From NCBI GenBank assembly GCA_021781535.1, contig JAJXWO010000013.1, forward strand, positions 22,255 through 86,254: DNA of 64,000 nt, read 5' to 3'. A model generated the notes under the pieces. It was not told the DNA's origin. It made no database searches and saw nothing but the letters and a program-made list of their open reading frames with translations. Numbering within the stretch: position 1 is the stretch's first letter; each line of letters opens with the position of its first letter. Of this stretch, positions 55,304 through 64,000 are shown one piece after another. Made by a program: the position numbers and the translations under genes. The stretch comes from Deltaproteobacteria bacterium. Its GTDB lineage: Bacteria > Desulfobacterota > Desulfuromonadia > Geobacterales > Pseudopelobacteraceae.

Positions 55304-56725
55304 CTATGTCCACCTCTTCACTCCGCCCAGCACCCGTGAATAATTCAACCGGCACACCATTTTATGCAGTATCTCGGCTTTATACCTTTTGCCGTAACGA
55401 TCCATAGTTAAGTCGTCTTTCTGCACTTCTTCCGACAACTGGTCAGCATGGCCGACCAGCGCCTTTAATACTCTCTCGTTCACTTCGCCTTGTTTCAGGT
55501 CGTCGATAATAGTATGTCGAAAGCTGTGGAAGTCTTTGCCTCTCTCCGTCAATCCCACTTTTGGGCGAAACAGGCAGAACCACCGCGACGCTCTTTTCGA
55601 CCGCCTGCCGTCTTCGGCAACCGGCAGATTGTCGAACAGGGTGTCTGCCTTTTGCCGTGATTGGATGAATTCACCAAAGCCAAGCTGTAACAGCATCGGG
55701 TGAACAGGGATACGTCGAATACCGGCATCAGTCTTTACGGACATATCTTCGCCGTCCTCAACAACGTGCATAACCAGAATGCCGTCTTCGTCGATCACAT
55801 CTTGTGGCCTCAGTTGGCATATTTCATTCATGCGCATACCGGAATGCAGAGCTATCAATGGCAACCAGAATTGATATGTGAACTTGTATTCGTGCTCTGT
55901 GAATATGGAGTCACCAAAGATTTTCAGCAGGTCTGCGTCATCCAGACGTTCCCGACCACCTTTCTTGCGCGGAACTCGCAATCCTTCAAAATAATCCTGT
56001 TTCACATGGTCACGTTTAATCAGCCAACCATACAGCGCCGAGGCATTGACCATGACGCCGTTAATGGTGGCTTCCGCTCGTGGTTTCTCTTCTAGTGCCA
56101 GTATTTCGGCGATCGTCTTGCCTTTGTACTGTTTGACCTTGTTGAGGTTTGCGGGTAGTTGCTTTAGCGTGCCGAACAGTTTGATAGCATCGTCACGGCT
56201 GATCTCGTCTACTTGCTTGTCGCCGAGTATGCGGATGATCAACTTGAAATCGTCTGGGACTTCAGTTTCGTAATGATGCTTCGCTTTGGGATTAAGTTCG
56301 CATTTTTCATGGAGGAATTTCTCCATTGCAACTGAAAGCCGCATGCCGGATGCGGTCTTGACCGGATTATTCGCAGGTGAGGGCGCAACATCTATTTGCC
56401 GCAGAAAATTATTGAGCATCAGGTTTTCGGCTTCCGGCTTGTCCGGGTCCATCTCAATGCTATTCACCCTGAAGGTGCCGTCAGGCTTTTTCTCCAGGCC
56501 TTTGATTTTGATGGTGGTGAATGGATAGGTCATTTTCGGTTCCCTGAGTGATTCAAATGTTTCGCGCCATTGGGCGGCGTAGATGAACGCCATTCTCTCC
56601 GCCCGTTGTTTGTTCAGCGTCTTTAGCGACTTCTTAACCTCCCGTGTTTTTAGCACATCTCGGAGGTCAATTGGGACTTTCATGCGAAAATAGTAACTTT
56701 TGGAAGATTTTAATAGATATGGCAC
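55304..56725 (-). CDS. Tyrosine integrase of the tRNA-Met island
   Basis: 473 residues from GTG 56725 (VPYLLKSSKSYYFRMKVP, the usual N-terminal start of this group, with GGGGG upstream). The open frame extends back through the tRNA but that is chance. Catalytic residues: Arg in LHSGMRMNEICQL, HxxR in HSFRHTIIDD, His in LVGHADQ, Tyr in MDRYGKRY. Its 5' end lies next to the attR/tRNA junction. It would catalyse integration and excision. The 55056-55303 gap has no clear gene. Confidence 0.93.
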   Translation of the reverse strand: MPYLLKSSKSYYFRMKVPIDLRDVLKTREVKKSLKTLNKQRAERMAFIYAAQWRETFESLREPKMTYPFTTIKIKGLEKKPDGTFRVNSIEMDPDKPEAENLMLNNFLRQIDVAPSPANNPVKTASGMRLSVAMEKFLHEKCELNPKAKHHYETEVPDDFKLIIRILGDKQVDEISRDDAIKLFGTLKQLPANLNKVKQYKGKTIAEILALEEKPRAEATINGVMVNASALYGWLIKRDHVKQDYFEGLRVPRKKGGRERLDDADLLKIFGDSIFTEHEYKFTYQFWLPLIALHSGMRMNEICQLRPQDVIDEDGILVMHVVEDGEDMSVKTDAGIRRIPVHPMLLQLGFGEFIQSRQKADTLFDNLPVAEDGRRSKRASRWFCLFRPKVGLTERGKDFHSFRHTIIDDLKQGEVNERVLKALVGHADQLSEEVQKDDLTMDRYGKRYKAEILHKMVCRLNYSRVLGGVKRWT

Positions 56726-56771
56726 TTTACGCCCCCGGTGCCCATTGCGGTGTACCGTACTTGAACCCGTA

Positions 56772-56815
56772 AAATGCAAAAAGGCCAACCAGATGATATG
56801 GTTGACCTTTTTTGA
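56772..56815 (-). terminator. Island-borne terminator behind tRNA-Met
   Basis: AAAGGTCAACCATATCATCT, then GGTTGGCCTTT and T run on the minus strand, 4 bp past the right repeat. It takes over the role of the terminator now left at 37906. Confidence 0.85.
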
Positions 56816-56818
56816 TGA

Positions 56819-56842
56819 ATGGTGGCGGTGCAGAGATTTGAA
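56819..56842. repeat. attR: 24-bp direct repeat in tRNA-Met
   Basis: Identical to 37938-37961. Lies within the intact tRNA gene, from just past CCA into the T arm. Confidence 0.9.
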
Positions 56843-56896
56843 CTCCGGACCTAGCGAATATGAGTCGCTTGCTCTAGCCAACTGAGCTACACCGCC
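56820..56896 (-). tRNA. tRNA-Met (CAT), elongator type
   Basis: 77 nt, acceptor GGCGGTG / CACCGCC, encoded CCA, D arm GTAGCTCAGTTGG, anticodon loop CTCATAT (CAT). G1 and standard pairing distinguish it from the initiator next to it. A CAT tRNA can also be tRNA-Ile2 (lysidine); the loop does not settle it fully. Insertion target of the island. Confidence 0.9.
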
Positions 56897-56946
56897 ATTT
56901 GAAAACGCCCCTCAGGTTTGAACATACCAAAGGGGCGATAGGTTTT

Positions 56947-57023
<77 letters not shown>

Positions 57024-57116
57024 ACAAGTGGAAAAACTTTATAACAGGATATACATCCTGCTGTCAATAAAAAGTTTGACCGCAGCATAATTTTATTGAG
57101 GTAGGAAAGATTAATC

Positions 57117-57905
57117 TCAATCCCTGTCAGGAATAGAGATGGCCCCTTTGCCGATTTTTGAGGCAAGTTCTTTTGCCGCGTCCTGATCAAGATGTTTGCC
57201 AACTCGAACACGATACCACGTACCCTTGTCACCTAAATGGGACTCCGTGATGTTGACACTGTATCCTTTGGCAGCCAGTTTGCCGCGTGCTGTTTCGGCT
57301 TCTGACTTTAGACTGTAGGAGGCAACCTGGACAGTGAAGCTGTTTGTGTTTTGATTGGTGGCGCCTGCCTTTGCCGGTGTAGGCGAAGCTGATTGTTTTT
57401 GGATGTTGTCGTCGCCCTGTGGCAGCGCCGGTCTGGTTATGTTGGAGGGCATGGCTGCCTGAAGCGGCTGTTTTTCAGGTTTATCATTAAGATTGATGCC
57501 GCTGCCCAAGACATTATTCTTTTGTCCGCTCGGAAGTGTTTTGTAAAAGCTGAGTGGTGGAGTACCTGGCGTTGGTGTTCCAGCAGAAGTTCCGGAAAGC
57601 GGGGTAGGATTGCCCAGCTGTTGCTGCTGAGTGTGGGGTGCGCCGACATTTTGTTGTGGAGAAGGTTGTACTGTAGGCTGTTGAAGTGAGTTTTCCAGGC
57701 TCTGCTGTGCCATGGCGGCCTTAAACCCTTCTTTGGCCGCACGCTGTGAAAGCATCCAGCCACTGCCAAAGCCGATCCCCAAAGATAGAAGGCTGGTAAA
57801 AAAGACAATGATCAGTGTGCCCCCGGAAGATTCCTTACGGGGGCGATTCTGGCTTGGCTGGGGAGAGCTGCACGATTTTTTAGGTTCGCTGTAGTCAATG
57901 CGCAT
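57117..57905 (-). CDS. SPOR-domain membrane protein
   Basis: 262 residues. Short cytoplasmic N-terminus, one TM (about 27-52, TLIIVFFTSLLSLGIGFG), a Gln/Pro/Thr-rich linker to about 185, and a C-terminal SPOR domain (FTVQVASYSLKSEAETARGKLAAKGYSVNI, then GTWYRVRVG). This FtsN-like layout binds denuded peptidoglycan at the septum. 11 bp after argS. Confidence 0.9.
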   Translation of the reverse strand: MRIDYSEPKKSCSSPQPSQNRPRKESSGGTLIIVFFTSLLSLGIGFGSGWMLSQRAAKEGFKAAMAQQSLENSLQQPTVQPSPQQNVGAPHTQQQQLGNPTPLSGTSAGTPTPGTPPLSFYKTLPSGQKNNVLGSGINLNDKPEKQPLQAAMPSNITRPALPQGDDNIQKQSASPTPAKAGATNQNTNSFTVQVASYSLKSEAETARGKLAAKGYSVNITESHLGDKGTWYRVRVGKHLDQDAAKELASKIGKGAISIPDRD

Positions 57906-57916
57906 GGTGGCCTCCG

Positions 57917-59608
57917 CTACATCCGTTCCGGTGCCGATATGCCCAGAATTGCAAGGGCATTTTTCAGGGTCTGAGCGGTCCGTTTCAGCAGGTAGAGCCG
58001 GGCCGCAGTTAGTTTCTGATCTTCACTGATAACGCGATTTTTGTTGTAAAAACTATGGAAGCAGCTGGCAAGTTCACTTAAATAATAAGTCAGACGATGG
58101 GGTTCGAAATGTACGGCGCAGTCATCGACAGTGTCGGGCAGCGCCGACAACAGTTTGATCATCTGAAGGTCTTCCGGGGTGGAAAGACAAGCCAGATCAG
58201 CAGGCACCGGTTTTACGGGAGCGATAAAACCCTTCTCGGCAGCGTTATCGAAAATGCTGCAGATACGGGCATGGGCATACTGGACATAATAGACCGGATT
58301 TTCGTTTGTCTGCTGTTTGGCCAGGTCAATGTCGAATACCAGTTGGGCATCAGGTTTGCGCATCAGAAAGAAGAAGCGGGTGGCATCACGGCCTACCTCA
58401 TCAATCAGGTCCCGCAGAGTAACATAACTGCCGGCCCGCTTGGAGATCTTGACTTCTTCACCGCCGCGCATGACCGTCACCATCTGGTGCAGCACATACT
58501 CGGGCCATCCCTGTGGAATTCCGATGTCAAGAGCCTGAAGTCCGGCGCGGACACGGGTTACCGTGCTGTGGTGGTCAGAGCCCTGCTCGTTGATCACCCG
58601 GGTAAAACCGCGCTCCCACTTGGCTTGGTGATAGGCGACATCCGGTACGAAATAGGTATAGGTCCCGTCAGCTTTGCGCATGACGCGATCTTTGTCATCG
58701 CCGAAATCGGTGGAACGAAGCCAGAGAGCATTGTCCTGTTCGTAGGCGTGGCCGTTGGCGATCAGACTCCGGACAACGGCATCGACTCTTCCCTCGCTGT
58801 AGAGTGAGGATTCCAGGGTGTAGACATCGAATTTTACATCGAAAGCTTCAAGGTCAAGGTCCTGTTCGCGGCGCAACCAGGCAACGGCAAAGCTGCGTAT
58901 GTCCTCAATGTTTTCAGGGTCTCCGCAGGCGGTTGTGTGCTGGTCTGCCGCTTCAACGGTTTCGCGGGCCAGGTAGGCTCTGGCCACATCTTTTATGTAT
59001 TCCCCTTGATAGCCACCTTCAGGCCACCGCGGGTCATCCGGTTCAATACCCAGGCAACGCAGTTGTACGGAAAGGGCAAGGTTGCTGATCTGGACACCGG
59101 CGTCATTGTAATAGAACTCGCGGGTAACATCCCATCCGGCGGCGTCAAGCACACGGCAGAGGGTATCACCGATTGCCGCTCCACGGCCATGGCCGATATG
59201 CAACGGACCGGTCGGATTGGCGCTGACAAACTCAACCTGGACCTTTTTACCGGCACCGCTTGTTGTGTGCCCAAATCGGTTGCCTTCTGCCTCAATCTCC
59301 AGAAGAGTGGCTTGCCATGCAGCTTGAGATACAAACATATTGATGAAACCTGGACCGGCGATCTCGTTTTTTGCCAGAAGTCCACCGCCGTCACCCAGAT
59401 ATTTTATAATAATCTCAGCCACCTGGCGTGGCGCTTTTCGTTCACCTTTGGCCATTTGCATGGCGACATTGCAGGAAAAGTCTCCATGCTCTGGGTTTGC
59501 GGGATGGCCGACAATAATGGTTGGCAGCGGGAATGTCGTTAATTCTTTGGCCGCATGAGCTTTTATCAGTGCGGATTCAAGCAGGGGGGCAATTCGGTTT
59601 CGCATCAT
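57917..59608 (-). CDS. argS: Arginyl-tRNA synthetase
   Basis: 563 residues, class I. HIGH motif in [19 protein letters not shown]-like [15 protein letters not shown]; Arg-tRNA synthetase N-terminal Add-1 domain; C-terminal DALR domain ending [14 protein letters not shown]. Complete. Preceded by a small Cys-rich gene and dispersed repeat D. Confidence 0.97.
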   Translation of the reverse strand: MMRNRIAPLLESALIKAHAAKELTTFPLPTIIVGHPANPEHGDFSCNVAMQMAKGERKAPRQVAEIIIKYLGDGGGLLAKNEIAGPGFINMFVSQAAWQATLLEIEAEGNRFGHTTSGAGKKVQVEFVSANPTGPLHIGHGRGAAIGDTLCRVLDAAGWDVTREFYYNDAGVQISNLALSVQLRCLGIEPDDPRWPEGGYQGEYIKDVARAYLARETVEAADQHTTACGDPENIEDIRSFAVAWLRREQDLDLEAFDVKFDVYTLESSLYSEGRVDAVVRSLIANGHAYEQDNALWLRSTDFGDDKDRVMRKADGTYTYFVPDVAYHQAKWERGFTRVINEQGSDHHSTVTRVRAGLQALDIGIPQGWPEYVLHQMVTVMRGGEEVKISKRAGSYVTLRDLIDEVGRDATRFFFLMRKPDAQLVFDIDLAKQQTNENPVYYVQYAHARICSIFDNAAEKGFIAPVKPVPADLACLSTPEDLQMIKLLSALPDTVDDCAVHFEPHRLTYYLSELASCFHSFYNKNRVISEDQKLTAARLYLLKRTAQTLKNALAILGISAPERM

Positions 59609-59616
59609 TTTTTTAT

Positions 59617-59775
59617 CTATTCTTTCTGGTTGGTTGTTAAGTCGGTAACGTCCGGATCACTCTTGATGGTTACGTCCCGGGAAAAATCAGGACATCTGGC
59701 ACCACTATCAGGAATGCAGAACCGTTTTGAACAGTTTTCGCGCCAGGCACAAACGGCGCAGCTTTGTCGCGGCAT
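59617..59775 (-). CDS. Small Cys-rich protein upstream of argS
   Basis: 52 residues, ATG 59775 with AAGGA 8 bp upstream; ends 8 bp before the argS start. Sequence begins [20 protein letters not shown] and continues with CPDFSRD, giving six cysteines in the pattern CxxC-x(5)-C-x(4)-C...C, fit for a zinc or Fe-S knot. The clear ribosome-binding site, spacing and composition argue for a real gene, probably co-transcribed with argS. Confidence 0.65.
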   Translation of the reverse strand: MPRQSCAVCAWRENCSKRFCIPDSGARCPDFSRDVTIKSDPDVTDLTTNQKE

Positions 59776-59789
59776 GAGTTGTATCCTTG

Positions 59790-59870
59790 CCCTGATAAAC
59801 GGGATAAGTGCGGTAAGTAAATCGATTTTTGCTCAAAAAATACAGAAAACGATTTCTAGCGTACTTAAAA
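59790..59870. repeat. Dispersed hairpin repeat, copy D
   Basis: CCTGATAAACGGGATAAG, then nested stems TAAGTGCG / CGTACTTA and AAATCG / CGATTT, ending TTAAAA. Lies between the FtsB-like gene and the small Cys-rich gene/argS. Confidence 0.6.
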
Positions 59871-59874
59871 AAAA

Positions 59875-60177
59875 TTACGGTTGTTTTTTCTCCTGGGGAA
59901 ACTGATAGATGACTTCATTGCTGCGCACAAAGCCAAAATCTTTACGAGCAATGCTTTCCAGATAACGGCGGTCGGATTTGAGAGCAATGATCTCGTATTT
60001 CAGCTTTTCATTATCGGCCCTGCTTTCAGCGAGACGCACTTCAATTTTGATCTTATCCTGATTAAGCTCAAATATGCGCAGGAGGCCTTTATCACCAAAA
60101 ATAGTGAAGAAGAGGATGAATGCAAGGCATCCAGCCGGAATGATATACATCCTTTTTTGAAGGGGCAGATTGAACAT
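59875..60177 (-). CDS. FtsB/DivIC-family septum protein
   Basis: 100 residues: short N-terminus, one TM (IIPAGCLAFILFFTIFG), then a coiled coil (KIKIEVRLAESRADNEKLKYEI) and the family end LESIARKDFGFVRSNEVIY. Bitopic divisome protein that links FtsL and FtsQ. Immediately follows the uxs stop. Confidence 0.88.
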   Translation of the reverse strand: MFNLPLQKRMYIIPAGCLAFILFFTIFGDKGLLRIFELNQDKIKIEVRLAESRADNEKLKYEIIALKSDRRYLESIARKDFGFVRSNEVIYQFPQEKKQP

Positions 60178-61113
60178 TTACCCTTTCCTGGTCCGTGCAA
60201 CAAAATACGCCACGGTCTTTTCGAGCCCGTCGTTAAGAGCAATTTCAGGGTTCCAGGCCAGCTTTTCAACAGCCAGAGAAATATCGGGTTGCCGCTGTTT
60301 CGGATCATCCTGCGGCAATGGCTGAAAAATTATCTTCGACCGTGACTTTGTTATTGTAATGATTTTTTCAGCAAACTCAAGGATTGTATTTTCCACCGGG
60401 TTTCCAAGGTTGACCGGGCCGATGAAACCGTCACATTCCATCATGCGGATCATTCCCTCCACCAGGTCGGAAACGTAACAGAATGAACGGGTCTGGGAAC
60501 CGTTGCCATAGACGGTGATGTCTTCGTTCCTGAGTGCCTGCAGGATAAAGTTGGACACGACGCGGCCGTCATTCTCGGCCATACGAGGACCATAGGTGTT
60601 GAAGATGCGGATGATGCGGATGTCGACGTTGTTCTGGCGGTAATAGTCCATCATCAAGGTTTCGGCCACCCGCTTACCTTCGTCATAGCAGCTGCGTATC
60701 CCGATCGGGTTAACGTTGCCCCAGTAATCTTCAGTCTGCGGATGGACACTGGGGTCGCCGTAGACCTCAGAAGTGGAGGCTTGCAGGATGCGGGCCTTGA
60801 CCCGTTTGGCCAGTCCCAGCATGTTGATGGTGCCCATGACGCTGGTTTTGGTCGTTTTGACCGGGTTGTACTGGTAGTGGATCGGCGATGCGGGACAGGC
60901 GAGGTTGTAGATGCGGTCGACTTCCAGCAGGATCGGCTCGGTTATGTCGTGCCGGACAAGTTCGAAGCGATGGCTGTCCATCAGGTGGATGATATTGGTT
61001 TTACTGCCGGTGAAGAAGTTGTCGAGGCAGATGACGTCGTGTCCTTCATTAAGGAGGCGTTCGCAGAGGTGTGAGCCGACAAAGCCGGCACCGCCGGTTA
61101 CCAGTATGCGCAT
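60178..61113 (-). CDS. uxs: UDP-glucuronate decarboxylase (UDP-xylose synthase)
   Basis: 311 residues, extended SDR. GxxGxxG reads [14 protein letters not shown]; active-site Ser/Tyr-Lys: STSEVYGDP and [21 protein letters not shown]. The Uxs-type [17 protein letters not shown] motif supports decarboxylase over epimerase. Makes UDP-xylose from UDP-glucuronate, which the adjacent Ugd supplies; for surface polysaccharide. Confidence 0.92.
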   Translation of the reverse strand: MRILVTGGAGFVGSHLCERLLNEGHDVICLDNFFTGSKTNIIHLMDSHRFELVRHDITEPILLEVDRIYNLACPASPIHYQYNPVKTTKTSVMGTINMLGLAKRVKARILQASTSEVYGDPSVHPQTEDYWGNVNPIGIRSCYDEGKRVAETLMMDYYRQNNVDIRIIRIFNTYGPRMAENDGRVVSNFILQALRNEDITVYGNGSQTRSFCYVSDLVEGMIRMMECDGFIGPVNLGNPVENTILEFAEKIITITKSRSKIIFQPLPQDDPKQRQPDISLAVEKLAWNPEIALNDGLEKTVAYFVARTRKG

Positions 61114-61114
61114 G

Positions 61115-62473
61115 TTAGTTCACCTCTCCGCAGATTCCGCCGCTGCATCGGCCGAGCGGAACATAGCTGAACCCGGCAGATGCCATGCGGTCCGGTTTGT
61201 AAAGGTTGCGGCCGTCTACGATGTTCGGGGTTTTGAGGGCGGTCTTGATGCGGTCGAAGTCGGGGTTGCGGTATTCGTTCCAGTCGGTGATGACCGTCAG
61301 GGCGTCGGCGCCGTCCAGGATGTCGTACTGGTTGCTGCTGTATTCGATCCGGCCGCCGAAGATCTTTCTGGCTTCATTGATGGCTTCGGGATCATGGGCG
61401 CGCACCGTCGCACCGGCCGCCAGCAGGCGTTCGATGATCGTTATCGCCGGGGCTTCGCGCATGTCGTCGGTGCGGGGTTTGAAGGAGAGCCCCCAGCAGG
61501 CGACGACGCGGCCGGTGAGTGGTTGTTCTTCGTCGGGGGAACCGAGCAGCTTGATCAGCTTGTCGGCCAGCACCTCCTTCTGGAGTTCGTTGACCTCTTC
61601 AACCGCTTTCAACAGCAAAAAGTCATAGTTGCTTTCTTCTGCGGTCCTTATCAGGGCTTTGACGTCCTTGGGGAAACAGGAACCGCCGTAGCCGGGGCCG
61701 GGGAAGAGGAAGTCGTAGCCGATGCGGGAGTCGGAACCGATTCCTTCACGTACGGCTTTTACGTCGGCGCCCATCCGTTCACACAGTCCGGCAATCTGGT
61801 TCATGAAGGAGATGCGGGTGGCAAGCATGGCGTTAGCGGCGTATTTGGTCATTTCGGCGCTGCGGATATCCATGACGATCATGCGGTTCTGTTTGCGCAT
61901 GAAGGGATCGTAGAGTTCTTTCATGATTTCGGCGGTGCGGACGTTGTCACAGCCGATGACGACCCGGTCAGGTTTCATGAAGTCGTCGATGGCGGCGCCT
62001 TCCTTGAGGAATTCGGGGTTGGAGACGACATCAAATTCCAGGTGAACACCCCGAGCAGCAAGCTCTTCCTGAACGGTGGCGCGAACCTTGTCGGCGGTGC
62101 CGACCGGAACGGTCGATTTGTCGACGATAATTTTGAAGCCGTTCATGGCGCGACCGATGTCCTTGGCAACGCCGAGGACGTGTTTGAGGTCGGCGGAACC
62201 GTCTTCGCCCGGCGGGGTGCCGACGGCGATGAAGCAGACCAGTGAGGCCTTGACCGCTTCTTCGACGTCGAGGGTAAAAGTAAGGCGTCCTTCGGCCTGA
62301 TTACGCAGGATCATCTCTTTCAAGCCCGGTTCATAGATCGGGATGATGCCCTGTTTCAGGTTGTCGATTCGCGCGTGGTCTATATCAACGGTGATGACGC
62401 TATTGCCGCTTTCGGCAAAACAGGCTGCTGCCACCAGGCCGACGTAACCGGCGCCAAAAATACAGATTTTCAT
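61115..62473 (-). CDS. ugd: UDP-glucose 6-dehydrogenase
   Basis: 452 residues from ATG 62473 with TGGAG 6 bp in front. N-terminal NAD motif [16 protein letters not shown]; active-site Cys in [17 protein letters not shown]-terminal domain with [20 protein letters not shown]. Oxidises UDP-glucose to UDP-glucuronate. One base from the uxs start, so one transcript. Confidence 0.95.
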   Translation of the reverse strand: MKICIFGAGYVGLVAAACFAESGNSVITVDIDHARIDNLKQGIIPIYEPGLKEMILRNQAEGRLTFTLDVEEAVKASLVCFIAVGTPPGEDGSADLKHVLGVAKDIGRAMNGFKIIVDKSTVPVGTADKVRATVQEELAARGVHLEFDVVSNPEFLKEGAAIDDFMKPDRVVIGCDNVRTAEIMKELYDPFMRKQNRMIVMDIRSAEMTKYAANAMLATRISFMNQIAGLCERMGADVKAVREGIGSDSRIGYDFLFPGPGYGGSCFPKDVKALIRTAEESNYDFLLLKAVEEVNELQKEVLADKLIKLLGSPDEEQPLTGRVVACWGLSFKPRTDDMREAPAITIIERLLAAGATVRAHDPEAINEARKIFGGRIEYSSNQYDILDGADALTVITDWNEYRNPDFDRIKTALKTPNIVDGRNLYKPDRMASAGFSYVPLGRCSGGICGEVN

Positions 62474-62546
62474 TTTTTGCTCCAAAAGTCAGAATGGTGG
62501 GGTCTCTATAGCACACTATCCGGCTGTAATTCCATTGTTTTTTGTG

Positions 62547-63386
62547 TTAATCCCCGCTGTTTTTCAATTTCAGGGCTTCAGCGTATGCCTCACTTCGGGA
62601 CACTCCTGATATTATGGCAGCTTGTTTTGCTATGTCCTTGATTGAAAGCGCTCCGCCAGCCATCAAGCGCCGAAGCACTTGTTCCAGCGGTTCGGTCTCC
62701 TGTAAAGCTGCTTCACCAGGGGCAACCAAAATAACTACTTCACCGCGCACAATGCCCTGTGAAACTGCGGAGATAACCTCTGATGCAGTACCGCGGATAA
62801 ACTCTTCATAGATCTTGCTCAGCTCCCGTGCCACGATGACCCGCCGCTCGCCCAGCACTTCGCGAATGTCGGTCAGGGTGTCCAGCAGGCGATGGGGAGC
62901 TTCATATAGCACCAACGTCCCGGGCAGGTCACTCACTCCGGCCAGAAACGTACGCCGCTTGCCCTGGCGCGATGGAGGGAAACCGGCAAAGGTAAAGGCG
63001 TCGGTCGGGAGTCCGGAAGCGGACAGCGCCGCCACGGCGGCACAGGCGCCCGGAACCGGAACCACCTTGATCTGCTCGGCGACCGCGTCACATACCAGCT
63101 GGTAGCCGGGGTCGGAGATGCAGGGGGTGCCGGCGTCTGAAATCAGCGCCACCGACTTCCCCTGTCGCAGCGCATTCAGAATACGCTCCCCCTTGAACTG
63201 CTGGTTGTGGTCGAAATAGGAGGTCAGCGGTTTCGATATGCCGAAATGGTTCAGCAGCTTGAGGGAGTGTCGGGTATCCTCGGCCGCGATCAGATCGACT
63301 TCACCGAGAATCCGCACGGCCCGATAAGTTATGTCTTCCAGATTGCCGATCGGCGTGGCGATTATGTACAGGGTCGCGACTGTCAT
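62547..63386 (-). CDS. rsmI: 16S rRNA (cytidine-1402-2'-O)-methyltransferase
   Basis: 279 residues. Tetrapyrrole-methylase-like fold with RsmI signature: LYIIATPIGNLEDITYRA at the start, IAAEDTRHSLKLLNHFGI, ALISDAGTPCISDPGYQLV. Modifies C1402 in the decoding centre of 16S rRNA. ATGA overlap with the LysE-type gene upstream. Confidence 0.95.
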   Translation of the reverse strand: MTVATLYIIATPIGNLEDITYRAVRILGEVDLIAAEDTRHSLKLLNHFGISKPLTSYFDHNQQFKGERILNALRQGKSVALISDAGTPCISDPGYQLVCDAVAEQIKVVPVPGACAAVAALSASGLPTDAFTFAGFPPSRQGKRRTFLAGVSDLPGTLVLYEAPHRLLDTLTDIREVLGERRVIVARELSKIYEEFIRGTASEVISAVSQGIVRGEVVILVAPGEAALQETEPLEQVLRRLMAGGALSIKDIAKQAAIISGVSRSEAYAEALKLKNSGD

Positions 63387-64000
63387 ACGCGCTGTGCCAG
63401 AGCCAGTTTCAGTGCCAACCCGGCAAATATTCCCGCTGCCGTACGATTAAGTACCTTCTGGGCAAAAGCCGATTTTCGGAACTGTTCCCCAAAAACCCCT
63501 GCCAGAATGCTGATAGCGCCGAATATGATCAGCGTCGCGATCATGAAAATCCCCCCCAATAGCAGGAACTGCACCGATAGATGCCCTTTGGACGGGTCGG
63601 CAAACTGTGGCAGAAAGGCGAGAAAAAAAATCGACACCTTTGGATTTGTGATGTTCATGATGATGCCGCGCCGGTAGAGGACGGCGGAACTCAGCCGGTC
63701 GGTTGCGGCCAGCGGGCCGGTTTCGGCTCTAGCCCTGAAGGATTGCACCGCCAGATAAAGCAGATATCCGGCACCGGTAAATTTGAGAACAGTGAATGCG
63801 GTTGCCGAGGCCCTGAAGAGCGCTGCCAGACCGAAGGTCACCGCTGCCGTGTGGGCCAGAAGCCCGGTGCAGAGTCCGAGCGTAACTAGCAGCCCGGCCT
63901 TGCGCCCTTGCTGGGCTGCCTGGGTCATGACAAACAGGTTGTCCGGACCGGGGGAGAGGGCCAGCAGTACCGAGGTGGTAAAAAACATGAAGAGTAAGAT
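63383..64000 (-). CDS. LysE/RhtB-family exporter, partial
   Basis: The frame enters from beyond the right edge, since codons before the Met at 63988 stay open. At least 205 residues. Signature ALSPGPDNLFVMTQAAQQGRKAGLLVTLG, then IIMNITNPKVSIFFLAFLPQF. Six-TM amino-acid exporter type. The missing N-terminus is probably about 10-15 residues. Confidence 0.9.
   Translation of the reverse strand: MLLFMFFTTSVLLALSPGPDNLFVMTQAAQQGRKAGLLVTLGLCTGLLAHTAAVTFGLAALFRASATAFTVLKFTGAGYLLYLAVQSFRARAETGPLAATDRLSSAVLYRRGIIMNITNPKVSIFFLAFLPQFADPSKGHLSVQFLLLGGIFMIATLIIFGAISILAGVFGEQFRKSAFAQKVLNRTAAGIFAGLALKLALAQRV

Larger units (their letters stand above)
37938..56842. mobile_element. Genomic island in tRNA-Met (integrative plasmid-like)
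   Basis: About 18.9 kb between identical 24-bp repeats that equal the 3' end of the elongator tRNA-Met gene. Contents: integrase at the tRNA end, second tyrosine recombinase, SF3 helicase, RepB-type primase, iteron-like repeats, HigB/HigA-type pair, RadC operon, helicase-nuclease, and many short unknown genes. No capsid, tail, relaxase or type IV secretion genes recognised. It thus looks self-replicating after excision but not self-transmissible. Confidence 0.88.

Noticed and set aside
37938..56842. Prophage
   Set aside because: Integrase and helicase/primase are present but no terminase, portal, capsid, tail or lysis gene could be recognised.
56726..56881. N-terminal extension of the island integrase into tRNA-Met
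   Set aside because: The extension encodes tRNA sequence in an unused frame; the conserved start of the family is at the GTG at 56725.

Overview
The window looks like a chromosome segment from a Geobacter-type deltaproteobacterium (Desulfuromonadia/Geobacterales). This rests on the gene set and neighbourhoods: paired DUF507 genes beside slt-mutS, a uxs-ugd pair beside argS, trpF-trpB with an extra TrpB2, and a MoxR/VWA pair beside queC. It is inference from protein families; I could run no database search.

Layout. 1-8.5 kb is minus-strand core: the start of trpA, a chemotaxis receptor, a lipoprotein lytic transglycosylase, an Rrf2 regulator, tatC and RNase R. RNase R carries an in-frame GC-rich palindromic insertion. 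9.0-15.5 kb is a plus-strand core run: ribH-nusB-hom-trpB2-trpF-trpB, a terminator, then pta. 15.6-23.5 kb is an accessory block that I read as a decayed chromosomal integron. Four attC-like hairpin sites separate mostly minus-strand cassettes (two toxin-antitoxin pairs, membrane and lipoproteins, a PKD/beta-propeller lipoprotein). At the proximal end, divergently transcribed, lies an integron-type integrase gene that has lost its catalytic core by an in-frame internal deletion. Beside it are five copies of an 18-bp palindrome.

23.5-37.9 kb is core again: MoxR ATPase/VWA protein, queC, two DUF507 genes, slt, mutS, an RRM protein, an amidase, an FKBP isomerase, a YkgJ-type protein, prfA, hisG and hisI. 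37.94-56.84 kb is a genomic island of about 18.9 kb inserted in the 3' end of an elongator tRNA-Met gene. It is bounded by a 24-bp direct repeat, with a tyrosine integrase next to the intact tRNA copy. It has no recognisable phage structural or conjugation genes. It does have a replication module (SF3 helicase plus separate RepB-type primase next to iteron-like repeats), a second tyrosine recombinase, a HigB/HigA-type pair, a RadC operon, and a HelD-like helicase-nuclease next to a possible HEPN protein. An integrative plasmid or satellite-like element is the best reading.

56.8-64 kb is minus-strand core: tRNA-Met, tRNA-fMet, a SPOR protein, argS, a small Cys-rich protein, an FtsB/DivIC protein, uxs, ugd, rsmI and a partial LysE-type exporter.

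A small dispersed hairpin repeat, about 50-85 bp, recurs in at least four and perhaps five intergenic regions of the core (2.6, 4.1, 4.26, 8.9 and 59.8 kb).
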